64,000 nucleotides of DNA from Humulus lupulus. Taxonomy: Eukaryota; Streptophyta; Magnoliopsida; Rosales; Cannabaceae. The notes beneath the pieces were generated by a model that saw nothing but the letters and a program-made list of their open reading frames with translations, ran no database searches and was not told where the DNA came from. Position numbers and translations under genes: made by a program. Below, piece by piece: positions 1-10,395 of this stretch; the first letter of the stretch is position 1; every line of letters begins with the position of its first letter. Location of the stretch: positions 200,937,481 to 201,001,480 of the forward strand of contig NC_084798.1 in the NCBI RefSeq assembly GCF_963169125.1, read 5' to 3'.

Positions 1-771
1 GTGCTTTTGAGGTACAAATAAATTCAAAATCTTAGTTAGAATAAAATTATATATGATTTTTCAATAAAAGTATAAACTATATAATAACTAATAAAATAAA
101 CAATAATTAATTGACGATTCAAGTAGTTTTTTGGGTTGGGCTCTGAAACAAAGTCTGTTGGGAACTTCATTACGTAGTACCCACACTTGATGTCATCATC
201 CTGAAGTCGGAACTATTAAACATAACAAAACACAATTAAATTATATATATATGTGTGTGTGTGTGTGTTTAAATAATTTTAAGACTTCTAAGTTGTGATT
301 AAAAATTTATTACCAAAGGGTGACAATGTTTTGCTCTTCTTATAGGTTGTCCTCTTTGTAGCTCATACAAATCCAAGGCACTATATACAAAATATAATTG
401 ACCTTAATTAAGTAGTTAATATAAAAAATTATTAAAGTAACTAAGATAAAAATTCATAAAACTTACACGTTAATGCACCACTTGATCTCTACGTGAATAC
501 AATGATTCAATGGATCCAAAAATGCTATCGAATAGATGGTAGAGCTGCAATCCTTATAAGGGATACATGAATCATGACACGACAATAGTCGTTGCTATAT
601 TCCTCTCCATGCACCTTGAACCCTGTCTCCTTAATGTGGTATGTTGCCACGATGTTTTTGGTCGAGTCAGCACAAAACTTGCATGGAATTACAAACATTC
701 AAAAACCAAACAAGTTATTAAATTTATTATAATCATTTAGGTTAACTTATTATTTAATAAAGAAAATAGTA
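1..771 (-). mobile_element. Left remnant of a host CACTA (En/Spm) element split by gypsy-1
   Basis: AT-rich sequence with a (GT)n microsatellite near 251-268 and one recognisable coding stretch on the minus strand (about 517-684). The other half of the same element appears to lie at 37,939-39,400, where a Ptta/En/Spm transposase fragment is also on the minus strand. The two halves are separated by gypsy-1, which is flanked by the 5-bp duplication TTACC (772-776 and 37,934-37,938). That arrangement is seen in the sequence; that the halves were once contiguous is inferred from the duplication and the matching domain order. No terminal inverted repeat is visible in the window. Confidence 0.55.
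517..684 (-). pseudogene. DUF8039-like C-terminal fragment of a CACTA transposase
   Basis: Read on the minus strand from about 684 there is an open stretch of roughly 50 codons beginning CKFCADSTKNIVATYHI, including CRVMIHVSLI, and ending at a stop near 517. The pattern (a cysteine, then NIVA, then a residue run ending in an RV-I/V-V hydrophobic strand) resembles the DUF8039 domain found downstream of the Ptta/En/Spm domain in plant CACTA proteins. The assignment is from memory of the family and is tentative. The fragment is short and stop-bounded, so it is not functional. Its value is that it fits the transposase N-terminal part at 38,696-38,935. Confidence 0.4.
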
Positions 772-776
772 TTACC
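772..776. repeat. Left target-site duplication of gypsy-1 (TTACC)
   Basis: The pentamer TTACC immediately precedes the left LTR, whose canonical TG is mutated to TA, and recurs immediately after the right LTR at 37,934-37,938. Five-base duplications are the norm for Ty3/gypsy insertion. Confidence 0.75.
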
Positions 777-1525
777 TATTGTACCCTAAAATTAGCACGA
801 GTTCAATCACTCAACTCGGGTACAGCAGGCAGATGAATATGTGGAAAAATAGCAAAGTAGGATATCTGGTTAAAAATGATGTGAGAAGCTCGAGTTCGTA
901 CATGATATACTGGTTATAATCATACTGCCTCATAGGATAACAATCGAGTTCGAGACCTATAATGGCCAGAACAAAATTTGGGCGCTCTGAGCTTAATACG
1001 AGCTAAGGTTCAGATAGTTTTAGAGCAAGAGCTCAGGTGTGATATCCAGCTCGTGGAAACATGGAATGAACGCATATGGAAGGATCCCAAGAGATTTGGA
1101 GGCTCCTTATACGCTCATTAATGCCCAGGTTGTATTGCATATCTACCATTTATTATCTGAGATAGCAGGAGTATATTCTATTCTATTATCAAATCATATC
1201 CCAATGTAAATGAGAATAATCTATATTAATTGTATACCTTATTGATTCATGCAGTTACCCAAACCTGTCTAGGAAACTCCCCTATAAATATCAAGAATAA
1301 TGGACAGGGAAAGGATAGGCATTTTTTGTATTACTAAAATTCTGCAGAAATTGCGAGAGAAAGGCAATAATATTGTCTCGTGGACTAGGTGGATTTTAAC
1401 CACTGAACCACGTAAAAGTTGTGTGTGTACGATAGGGTTCTTATTTTTTTGTTACGGTTTACAATTCAGCTATAATATCCCCATTAGATTTCTTAATCTA
1501 CCATTGGTGAAAAACCCCATCAACA
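777..1525 (+). repeat. 5' LTR of gypsy-1
   Basis: Begins TATTGTACCCTAAAATTAGC (original TG mutated to TA) and ends GTCAACA-like (here ATCAACA). A TATA-like CCTATAAATAT lies at about 1282-1292 and fits a plus-strand promoter. Related copies are at 37,187-37,933 and 60,328-61,024. The pair shares long matching blocks but has many substitutions and small indels, so the insertion is fairly old. Confidence 0.8.
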
Positions 1526-1550
1526 GTTTGGTACTTTCGTTGAGAGGAAA
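1526..1550 (+). other. Primer-binding / leader region of gypsy-1
   Basis: The bases straight after the 5' LTR read GTTTGGTACTTTCGTTGAGA. The related LTR at 60,328-61,024 is also followed by GTTTGGTGCTTTT, so this is the conserved leader where the tRNA primer would pair. I cannot say which tRNA is used. Confidence 0.5.
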
Positions 1551-1589
1551 TTAGTGCTTCACAGGTTTCGGTCGACATTCATCATGGTG

Positions 1590-3790
1590 CTCACTCGATT
1601 GATGCATGACAATGAGATGAAATAGCTTGGTGGGTAGGAGGCCCATCATACCGCTGTTCCCACAGAAAGGGGCCCATATGCTCAACAACGTCCTGGAAAA
1701 CAACCTGTGGGTCAGGATGACGCTGGGAGTTTAGCGTCACTCCCACCAAATCCTAATCCAACATATTTGACAATCGTCGAGATGGAAAATGCCCAATCAA
1801 GGAGCCATCTCGCTAAGGCAAATAGACATATCGAGGAGGTCTGACCTTAGTTACCCCCTCTTACAATCGACGTTAATGTTGGAAAAAGAGGCAAAATCGG
1901 TCTCATAAGTCCCATAGGAATAACTGGTCTAAACCTAGTTGTTCTGTCAGGACCGCTACTCCGATCTCTATACCTTCAGAGCGAGACCACCAGAGTGCTC
2001 AACCCACTAGTCATCACAAGGGTCATCACCAGCATGTCAGACGGTTGGTGAGAACTGCAACCCCTAGCTCCGTGCCTTCTTCGTAGATTCCAAGGAGTGC
2101 CCACAACAACCCACCAGGGCGGGCTGGGACATGTTCACGAAGGCAAAATGCTTCAGCAAATCCTCCTATCCATTGATCAGAACCCCAGGCATAAATAACA
2201 TGAGACATTGGGTAGAGTTGAGGCGGGCTAATTTAGTTTTTCCTGATGGAACAAGGATAGCCTTGCCAATAAGGCATCCGCCATCATTGGTTAGACATCC
2301 TACACCTCCTCGTCCACAACGAGATGCTCTAGCTCATGGGAACAGTAGGAGAAATACTCCTTCATCAGTTGATACTTATGCCCCACAGGCATGTGCTGAG
2401 AATCCATGTCATTGATCTCAGCCGCGGGCCATAAGTGTTGCAAATGGAAGTTATTGGACAGGGAGCCAACATGGAGGCAGGTCTGAAAGCGACTTGAGGA
2501 ATCATCTGAGCTCAGCACAAAGTCCATGGTATAATCCAAAGCCCAACTTGTGTGATCATTTGAACTCACAAAGAAGGTATTTAGCTCGTAACGAGGATGT
2601 TAATTATACTCGACATGAGGGAGGTCCGTCTATTGTACGCGACAATGGGAATGTCCCACCTAACCAAGCTCGTACTTGGACGAACAACAACCTATCAAAC
2701 ACATACAATAGGATAGGAGCTACTAAACAGCCCCCAGCTAAGCTAGAGACCAAGGACCTAACCATTGTGCAACTGGCCTTGATGGAGGAACAGATGAAGA
2801 GGCTCTTATATGGAAAGGGGGCGGATGATTGTGACTCAAATGAAGAGCTCGAACCTTTCGCTCCAAACATTGCAATATCTACGTATCCTATTGGCTTTAA
2901 GATGTCGAACATCCTGACATTTAATGGAAGCACAGATCCATCCAATCACCTTAGGATGTCCAACATAATGATGATGGCCCATAATGTCGGGCTCTTTCTA
3001 AAGTGTATCCTGCTGCCCACGACTTTGGTCAGACCTGCCAGATAGTGGTTTAAACAATACAAGAAGTATTCAATAAGCTTGTTGAAGAAGTTTTCTTTTG
3101 AGTTTAAGAGAGCATTTAGAGCTTCGCAGGTAGCTCGTGTAAAGGCTGATTAATTGGCCAATGTAAAATAGCAACCTAGTGAAACACTGAAAGCATGTCT
3201 GAGCAGATTCACCAAAGTTGCAGCATGAGCTAGGGACGCAGATGATAGATCCAAGCTCATGGCGATGAGGGCAAGAATCTTGGTGGGAGGCGACTTATGG
3301 CATGAAGTCCAACGAAAAGGAGTTAAAAGTGTAGATGAATTTTTTGCTCGAGCTCTGGAGTGGATAAATCTGGAAGAGGCACGATCTTCTGTCGCAGGAA
3401 CCAACCAGGCCCCTATCCAACCCGCTGGAGCAGTGACAGATGTAGCAGCTACGACTCAACCTGTTACCAAGAATAACCAAGCGGGAAAAAACTAGAGGAA
3501 GGGAAATGGTGAGGTCGCCCAGAACGATACGAAGAAGAACAAGTATGTGGAAAAATTCAAGCTGCTTATGCCACCTACATAGACCTAACGGACACCCAGG
3601 AACATATCTTCCTGGAAAATTCTAATCCCCTCTCGTGGAAGAAGCCAGAACCTTTAAGGCATCAGAGGGCAAAGAGAGACCCCTATAATTTTTGTCGATT
3701 CGACAATGACATCGATCATAACACTGATGATTGCCGACATCAGAAGGATTAGATTGAGACTCTCATTCGGCCTGGATAATTAACCCAATA
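1590..3790 (+). pseudogene. gag pseudogene of gypsy-1
   Basis: Gag is the structural polyprotein that packages the element's RNA. The clearest part is 2494-3045 (184 codons), whose C-terminal third carries the plant gypsy gag signature: a TFNGSTDPSNHL motif, then a methionine-rich helix, then ARxWF-like residues across a stop near 3045. The next piece (3259-3495) has the VDEFFARALEWINLEEA helix. A CCHC-like knuckle, YNFCRFDNDIDHNTDDC, lies at about 3,688-3,740. Several stops and frame changes separate these pieces. The region 1590-2490 is only weakly gag-like (basic, proline-rich and open in short runs). Confidence 0.65.
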
Positions 3791-4049
3791 CGCCTGAAAT
3801 CGAGTAGTTCCCAATCAACCTGTCGGGCAGAATCCTCATCCAGCTCCAGAAGCTTCGACAGGTCAGCCTAGAGCTCAGATGAATCAGGCCAACCCTCCCC
3901 TTGTAGTAGGAGGAGATATAATTACTATTGCCAAAGGACCTCATTTGGCGAGCATGAGCAGCTAGGCCGAAAAGAGGTATATTAATGAGTTGAAAACTCA
4001 TAATGGTGTGGAGTTTTTCCCAAAGTAGCGATTATCGAAACAACAACAG

Positions 4050-4530
4050 TTGGAAAAACAACCAATCATTTTCACGGAAGAGGATGCTAGCCACATTCAA
4101 TTACCGCATAATGACCCCCTGGTGGTAACCATGCAACTTACTAGCCAAGGGGCACGGAGAATATTGGTGGATAATGGAAGTTCCATAAATTTTCTTTTTA
4201 GGTCCACCCTAGAAAAGATGGGATTTTCTGTAACTGATTTGAAGGCGACATCAATGACTATGTACCAATTTTTAGGTAAAGGAATGGTGACCATAAGGAC
4301 GATCGTACTGGTGGTTACATTGGGATAAGAGTCACGAACTGTCTCTAAGAAACTTGAGTTTGTGGTAATTGATTGTCCAACCGAGTATAACATAACTTTG
4401 GGACAACCTACACTGATGACTTTTGAAGTCATCAACTCAATCTGACACTTGGCAATGAAGTTCCCCTCAACCTCGAGAATATGCATAGTAAGAGGAGAAC
4501 AACTCGATGCCAAAGAATGTCAAAACATTG
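4050..4530 (+). pseudogene. Aspartic protease domain, gypsy-1 (broken)
   Basis: The retroviral-type protease would cut Gag-Pol. The ORF from 4050 contains FTEEDASHIQLPHNDPLVV followed by ILVDNGSSINFLF, the plant gypsy protease active-site block in which the usual D-S/T-G is represented by DNGSS. After a stop at 4328 the same frame continues with the FVVIDCPTEYNITLGQPTL strand, which corresponds to the second conserved protease segment. The matching region of gypsy-2 (minus strand, 27,386-28,294) has the same motif, which supports a common lineage. Confidence 0.7.
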
Positions 4531-4758
4531 CTATGATGGGAAAATTGCAACCCGGGTAGCAGGCGATGGTTATAGGTGAAGGAAATGAGGAGTCCCGGGA
4601 AATGGAAGTTACCTGTAGGACGGAAGAACCTCGAGAAGGAAATGATGAGGTCGCCCAGCGACACGACATTGATTCGTGGGTAGGTGAAGACAGATTTGAG
4701 CTTAAATCAATAGAAGAGTTCGAGGAAATAAACATCGACCTAGAAGAACCTTCAAGAG

Positions 4759-5620
4759 TTGTCAAAGATTGAAAAAAATCTTCAAGTCGGAAGGAAGAAG
4801 GAACTAGTCGAGTTTCCAAGGAAGAACCTGGATGTTTTCGCCTGGTTGCATGAGGATGAGGTGGGAATCAGTGCGAGTATAATAATTCATACTTTAAACT
4901 TGGATAAGAATGTGCCTGCAAAGTCCCAAAAAATGGAGGCTTTTGGGGACAGTGCGATCTAAAGGGTTAGAAGAAGAAGTAGCTCGCCTACTTAAATGCA
5001 GATTTATTAGGGAAGCAAAATACCCGACCTAGGTTGCTAACCCCGTGCTGGTCCTAAAGCCAAATGGGAAGTGGAGAACTTGTATCGATTTCTCCGACCT
5101 CAACAAGCCTTGTCCCAAGGATTGTTTCCCAGTACCAAGAATTGATCAGTTGGTAGACGCAACCCGTCATGAGCTCATGTCTTTCACAAATGCGTATTCG
5201 GGATATAACCAAATCACGATGAACCCTGCAGGCCAAGCGCATACCAATTTCATGACTGAGCATAACATATATTTCTACAAAGTTATGTCATTCGGGCTGA
5301 AAAACGCCAGAGCTACATACCAATGATTGGTTACTAAAATGTTCGCTAACCAGATCGGGAGAACACATGGAGGTGTATGTCGATGATATGCTCGCCAAAT
5401 CAAAGACTGCCAATAACCATGTATCCGACCTGGAAGAATGTTTTTTCATATTAAGGAAGTACGACATGAAGTTGAATTCATAGAAGTGCACTTTAGGAGT
5501 TGCATCGGGAAAGTTTCTAGGGTTTATTGTCAACACAAGGGGGATAGAGGCGAATTCGAAAAAAAAACAAGTCATTGTTAGAAATGCCTTCACTCCGGTC
5601 GTGTAAGGAAGTACAAAGCC
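4759..5620 (+). pseudogene. Reverse transcriptase domain, gypsy-1 (broken)
   Basis: The enzyme would copy the element's RNA into DNA. Visible blocks in order are VFAWLHEDEVGI (about 4831), LVLKPNGKWRTCIDFSDLNK with CPKDCFPVPRIDQLVDA (5045-5160), SFTNAYSGYNQITMN, FYKVMSFGLKNARATYQ (5270-5323) and the catalytic box VYVDDMLAK (about 5371-5400). The YVDD box is in a different frame from the preceding block and a stop precedes it. Further stops and frameshifts run to 5620. The order and spacing match a full RT domain, so decay was by point changes and not by deletion. Confidence 0.8.
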
Positions 5621-5629
5621 TAACTAGAA

Positions 5630-6455
5630 AGGTGGAGACTTTAACCTGCTTCGTTTCAAAATCCTCTGGCAAGTGTCTACCATTCTACAACTTTCTCAGG
5701 GGATACAAGAAATTTGAATGGACCAAAGAATGTACATAGGAATTTCATGACCTGAAAATGCACCTAGCTGAACCCCCTGTACTATCAAAACTGACATCCG
5801 GGGAATGTCTATTTCTTTACCTGGCCGTGATAGAAAATGCAGTCAGTACTGTGTTAGTTCAAGAAGAAAGTCGGGTGTAGAAACTCATATATTATGTAAG
5901 TAATAGGCTTCTCGGAGCTGAATCACGGTACCCATTGATAGAAAATCTTGTGTTCTATCTCATTTTCGCTTCAAGGAAGCTCAGGCCATACTTTCAGTCC
6001 CATTCTATTCATGTCTTAGTCGTCCAACCTTTAGGGAAGGTTTTGCAAAAGCATAAAATGCCAAGGCATCTATTAAAATGGGCCATCAAACTTAGCTAGG
6101 TTGAGATATTATACATGCCACCAACGACAATCAAGAGCCAAGCCCTTGCTGATTTTGTGGCTGAGTGCACAGGTTTTCAAGACGAGCTGACAGGGAGCCA
6201 GTGCAGGAATTATTGAAAATCTTCATTGATGGATCCTCAAACAAAAATGGATTGGGAGCTAGGATAATATTAATCTCACATGAAGGACATAAGTTCCATA
6301 CAACTCTTAGGTTTGGATTTGAAGCATCCAACAACGAAGTAGAAAATGAGGCCTTATTGGCGGGGCTAAGGGTGGCGAAAGAGCTCAAGGAAAAAGCCAT
6401 CCAATGTTATAGTGATTATCAACTCATGATAATTAAGATATTGGGGGAATACTAA
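5630..6455 (+). pseudogene. Dual RNase H region, gypsy-1 (broken)
   Basis: The first part (about 5,700-6,165) is the RT-linked RNase H/tether: FEWTKEC, then YYVSNRLLGAESRYPLIE and a LRPYFQSHSI block, ending ALADFVAECT. A second, separate RNase H follows (about 6,210-6,455): FIDGSSNKNGLGARIILIS, ASNNEVENEALLAGL and CYSDYQLM carry the D, E and D catalytic positions. RNase H removes the RNA strand of the hybrid. Two consecutive RNase H modules are a known mark of the Tat lineage. The second module is nearly intact as a frame of about 95 codons, but the first is interrupted by stops. Confidence 0.65.
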
Positions 6456-6599
6456 GCTTGAGGTATCAAGATGGTGGCCTATTTAAGGTAAGGGAATACC
6501 CCACGAGCATAATTCCAACGCTGATGCTCTGGCTCGACTTAGTACCACCAAAGAGGCCAATACATTGAATGTAGTTCCCGTGGAGTTCTTAGAAGTCCC

Positions 6600-7545
6600 A
6601 AGTATAACAGCAAAAATGGTTGATGTTTGAATGATTGACATAAAACCGACCTGGATGACTCCCATATTGGAGTACCTCACAACTGGAAGGCTGCTTGATG
6701 ATAGGAAGGACATGAGAAAGTTCCTGTATCAAGCTCTGCGGTATGTTATGATTGAGGGGATCCTATATCGACGAGGGCATTCGTTGCCCCTCCTGCAATG
6801 TGTTATGCCCAAATCGACATACCAACGGAACTTATTTGACAATGATCTCTTCACAAACTTTTCTGAAAAATATGGCATAACCAAAAGTGTCTCGTTGGTG
6901 GTGTACCCACAAGACAATGGGAAGGTCGAGGTAGTAAACAAAACCCTGAAGGAAAGCTTGAAGAAAAGACTAGATGAGGCAAAGGGATTATGGCCCGAGA
7001 AGCTCCCACAAATATTGTGGGCATACCGGACCTCACATAGAACCTCCATGGGACATACCCCATTTTCCCTAACCTTTGGAAGTGAGGTTATGCTCCCAAT
7101 TGAGGCAATAGTAACGACTCACAGAAAAATAACCTTTGATCATGATCATAACCATGAGCTACTTAGTTCATCTCTCAATCTAATCGGAGAAAAATGAGTG
7201 GCATCGCAATTACAACTCGCCCATTATCAACAAAAGATAACTCGTTATTTCAATTCAAAGGTTAAGGGATGTAGACTCGGATTAGGCGATTTGGTTCTCC
7301 GAAGGGTCTTTTTGGAAAATAAAGATCCCAAGGATGGTGTGTTAGGGATGAACTAGGAAGCACCGTATCAAATCGTATGTCTTTTTGGCAAATAAATATC
7401 CCAAGGATGGTGTGTTAAGGATGAACTGGGAAGGACTGTATCTAGTCATAGAGGTCTTGCGTGAAGGAACTTTCAAGCTAGCCTGACTACGAGGGGAAAT
7501 AGTCCCATGGACCTGGAATGCTCTACACTTAAAAACTATTATCAA
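6600..7545 (+). pseudogene. Integrase, gypsy-1, with an internal deletion
   Basis: Integrase would insert the cDNA into the host genome. The frame 6631-7197 begins with the pre-integrase linker (WMTPILEYLTTG, then RRGHSLPLLQCV) and jumps at about 6,822 straight to FDNDLFTNFSEKYGITKS. Integrases of this type normally have a zinc-binding HHCC module and the first catalytic aspartate between these blocks, so roughly 100 or more residues have been deleted. The remaining core has VYPQDNGKVEVVNKTLKESL with the catalytic glutamate, AYRTSHRTSMGHTPFSL and the C-terminal WNALHLK motif near 7,512-7,532. The C-terminal part also carries a tandem duplication (7301-7445). Confidence 0.75.
7301..7445 (+). 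repeat. Tandem duplication of about 74 bp in the integrase C-terminus
   Basis: Two adjacent near-copies each contain CTTTTTGG-AAATAAA, then ATCCCAAGGATGGTGTGTTA and GGATGAACT-GGAA. Both encode the K-x-PKDGVL-MN segment that normally occurs once before the last strand of the integrase. The duplication is within the coding region and changes its length. Confidence 0.7.
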
Positions 7546-7559
7546 TAGTTTCAATGTCT

Positions 7560-8275
7560 TTAATGTTTTCAGAATTACTGTTTATGTAAGGCATATTTAT
7601 AAAAGCCATTTCAGTTCAATAACAGTTAGATTATTAAATAAACATTTTTATCGCTTTATTATCATGAGCTCACTTTGTAAAAGCAACCAAGAACGTTTAA
7701 ACGTTCTAGTTTCTTGGGGGCACATAACCATAGAGAGTTTAGCTTATTCGGATAAAGATTAAAACTTAGAGTTTTGGAAAAATTGATTATTTAACGGCTT
7801 TTTAAAGTTCGAATTTTCAAAAGACCAAACGCGAACTAAGTTTGAGAAATCTCTAAAACCCTGGATATAACCAGGTCTGAGGCCTGATTCCTAACAGGTA
7901 CAATGCTATTAAGCTTATTAAAAAAAACCCTAGACATACCCAGGTCTGAGGCCTGATTCTTAATAGGTATGACACAAATAAGCAAGAAAAATCTTGAACA
8001 CAACTAAGATATCAATAAAATCTATCTCTATCTAAAGTTAACCTTTAAGATTTTCAATGTACAAGACTAAGGATTCATAAACATGAGAAAACAATAAAAC
8101 TAGGGGGAATACAAATAGATCACAAGTTAGATGAATATTCAAAAATATATTGTCATCTCAAGAAAAAAAAAACCTCGACCTAAGCCCGAAGGCAATTATT
8201 TTGGTCCCAAGGGACTTAATGAAAAAAGCTTGAAAAGAAAAACGAGAGTAATAAGTCACTGAGGTCCATTAGCTC
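7560..8275 (+). other. Spacer of gypsy-1 with palindrome, PPT-like tract and a repeated block
   Basis: No coding sequence is seen. It holds a perfect 16-bp palindrome GAACGTTTAAACGTTC (7691-7706) followed at once by TAGTTTCTTGGGGGCA (to about 7722), which looks like a polypurine tract. At about 7,858-7,972 two copies of a block containing CCAGGTCTGAGGCCTGATTC occur about 62 bp apart. Confidence 0.5.
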
Positions 8276-8279
8276 GCTC

Positions 8280-9386
8280 TAGAGTAGTCACCTCCTCGCC
8301 ATCTCCCTCAACAACTTTAGAGGCTTCGGCAATCTCTGAGGGTTCCTATGAGAATCGAATCTTGAACCTAGCATGATATGGTTCCCATAGCTCGGGCTGC
8401 ATAAAGGAGAAGTTCCCATCCTGGTTGAAAGCCCAGCAATGGTAAAGCATTTCCTCCATTTGAGTCGATGACTCTTAAGCTTCCTCCTTGACCTTGGCCT
8501 TGGCCTCGTTCAACTTCTTCTTGAGTTCTTCATTTTCGGCCTAAAGCTGGTTCATGCAAGGACTCACCTCCACAACCTGATTCTGGTAGGCAGACATGGT
8601 GGCTTTGCAGACCACTCGCTCTCCTGAGAGAAAAATAGAGCAACTTTCGCGGTCTATTCGCCCTCTTGAGTGGCACTCAGGGCAGCTCGGAGCTCCTTGT
8701 CCCTGGCTTTAACCCGAGCAATTCCTCAAAATTGAGCCAGGACAGACTAAAAAAGAATGAGGCAAGTCAAGAATAGTTTTAAAAAAATAATAAGAAAGGA
8801 AAAGTTAGGAGGGTGAGAAGGACTCACGGTGAGGTTCATCCCTATGGCAGATTCGAGGACATCCTTGGGAATATGCTCATCTATATCCCTTAAGTCTCTG
8901 GCATGGACTTTGTAGGCATGGTCGCCCATATGGCTTGCCACCTCATACACAGTACCCCAAAAAACCTCGAGGATATTGTCTAGGTCGAGTGGCTAGACCA
9001 GGATCTAGATGGTGGGAGCCTCAACTTGGATCACTTGAGGATTTGAGGGAGGTACATGTCGAGGAAGGGGAGGAGGAGCTTGCTAAACTGTGACTGTTGT
9101 TACCGGAGCTAAGGGGAGTTTCTTTTGTGGCTGCTCTTGCCTGGAGCTGACACCTTTGTCTTTAGCTGGAGACTTGGCGGTACCCCTAGTCTTCGGAGCT
9201 ATTTTCTTTGTCACTCAGACCCTCTTCACCACGGGACCAGCTCCGGCCCCACAAGCCTTAAAAGCACCCCTCAAACCCTGGGCTTTTGGCAGCTCCATCT
9301 CTTCACCTGAAAAAGAGCGAACAGAGGATTCCGATTAAAGAAGTAATTATTCAAAGTATTATAAACACAAGAGAAAAAGCAAGAAT
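8280..9386 (-). pseudogene. Antisense ORF of gypsy-1, C-terminal segment
   Basis: This is the last third of an extra protein coded opposite to gag-pol. On the minus strand an acceptor at 9,307 opens an exon starting GEEMELPKAQG. It runs through a proline-rich linker to the block YEVASHMGDHAYKVHARDLRDID, ends at a GTGAGT donor (8,827) and resumes after an 81-bp intron at 8,746. The remainder is coiled-coil-like (VKARDKELRAALSATQ) and ends near a WAFNQDGNFSFMQPELWEPY block around 8,380-8,450. The gypsy-2 antisense protein also ends in a coiled coil followed by a W-x-DPHFDFSSFGEHV block. Its molecular function is unknown. Several in-frame stops are present. Confidence 0.55.
8747..8827 (-). other. 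Predicted intron in the gypsy-1 antisense ORF
   Basis: Read on the minus strand the 81-bp segment begins GTGAGTCCTT and ends in a T-rich run followed by TTTTTTAG. Coding-like sequence lies on both sides. It shows good agreement with plant splice signals. Splicing itself is inferred. Confidence 0.5.
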
Positions 9387-10158
9387 TGTAACGCCCAGGT
9401 TAGCCAAGACCGTTACACTGCGTATTTTAAATAGTGCTCAACTCGCTAAATGAGTTATTAGGCCATAAACGTGCATCTAAGTGTGATTATTGGTCCAGGG
9501 TTAAAAATTTCAGTTAAAAGGAATGGAAATTTCATTAAAACATTTAACTGTACATGGGATTCCATAATAACGTTTATAAAGTTGTTTACAGTTCCAAAAT
9601 GGCCATTACAACTCAAAAGTTACAACCTACCGACCTAAGCGGCAAAAATAGGGTTTAACTCTAGTTCCTCTGAGAAACCATGGTCGTTGTGGTCAAGCGG
9701 CCGCATATGTACACGTTGCCACCTTAGCTCTCCAACTTATGGCTGGTACAACTTTTCTTTCCCTTTACCTGCACCACATAGCACCCGTGAGCCAAGGCCC
9801 ATCAAGAAAACTTAAACATGCTTATAAGCAGTGAATAGCACATCTCTAGTAATAACACTACCCATGCATGCATGCCATTCATATAAATGACTACAGCGTC
9901 ATATGGGACCAAATACCCTAATTAATAGATTAACTGAATCATATCAGGGCTCCTTGCCCAAGTACATGACTAATAAATCATACTAAGGCTCAGTGCCCTA
10001 TGATCTGGGACCAATAAGTCACCCCGGGGCCCATTTCCCTATCCTCTGAATAAACAGCCTTGGAGCTGGCCCAGCGTACCTAGCTCTTTAATTTTCTACA
10101 ACCATTTGGTCGAACAAGAGTATAATGTGCTCTTGATTAGATCTAATCATATCGATCT
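9387..10158 (-). repeat. Truncated 3' LTR of the Tekay-like element
   Basis: The first 90 or so bases match the right LTR at 13,924. After that the sequence matches the LTR at 61,038 instead, for example CAAGCGGCCGCATATGTACA and CTTTACCTGCACCACA. The right LTR must have lost that part by deletion. The segment ends at the palindrome GATTAGATCTAATC (10,135-10,148), which also occurs in the 61,038 LTR at 61,854-61,867, and the integrase frame begins straight after. Confidence 0.7.
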
Positions 10159-10395
10159 CACATCCTGGTATATCTTCGTGGTGCCTAGATGCAAAGAATA
10201 AGGAGTTGTATGAGATTCATTCAGAATCTCCCGTCTGATAACAGTGTCCATCGGAACACAGATCCAGCCCTTGTATCTCAACAAGCCCATATCTGACACT
10301 GTATAGTCCTTAGACACTCCAGGTAGGACGTCTTTTCTAATCATTGTCAGTTGGGGATCACCCAACTTACCTTCCTTTATCCTCTCTAACAGCAT
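10150..10395 (-). pseudogene. Integrase N-terminal fragment, Tekay-like element
   Basis: An 82-codon open frame reads ERIKEGKLGDPQLTMIRKDV, then MGLLRYKGWICVPMD and REILNESHTTPYSLHLGTTK. This is the conserved pre-integrase/zinc-module start of chromovirus integrases, including the first histidines of the HHCC module (H in ESHTTPYSLH). It is cut after YQDVRSI by the junction with LTR sequence, so the catalytic core and the expected C-terminal chromodomain are missing. Confidence 0.75.

Noticed and set aside
777..7545. Endogenous pararetrovirus or other viral integration
   Set aside because: Gene order, LTRs, polypurine tract, TSD and dual RNase H fit a Tat-type gypsy. No movement-protein or coat-protein signature is seen.
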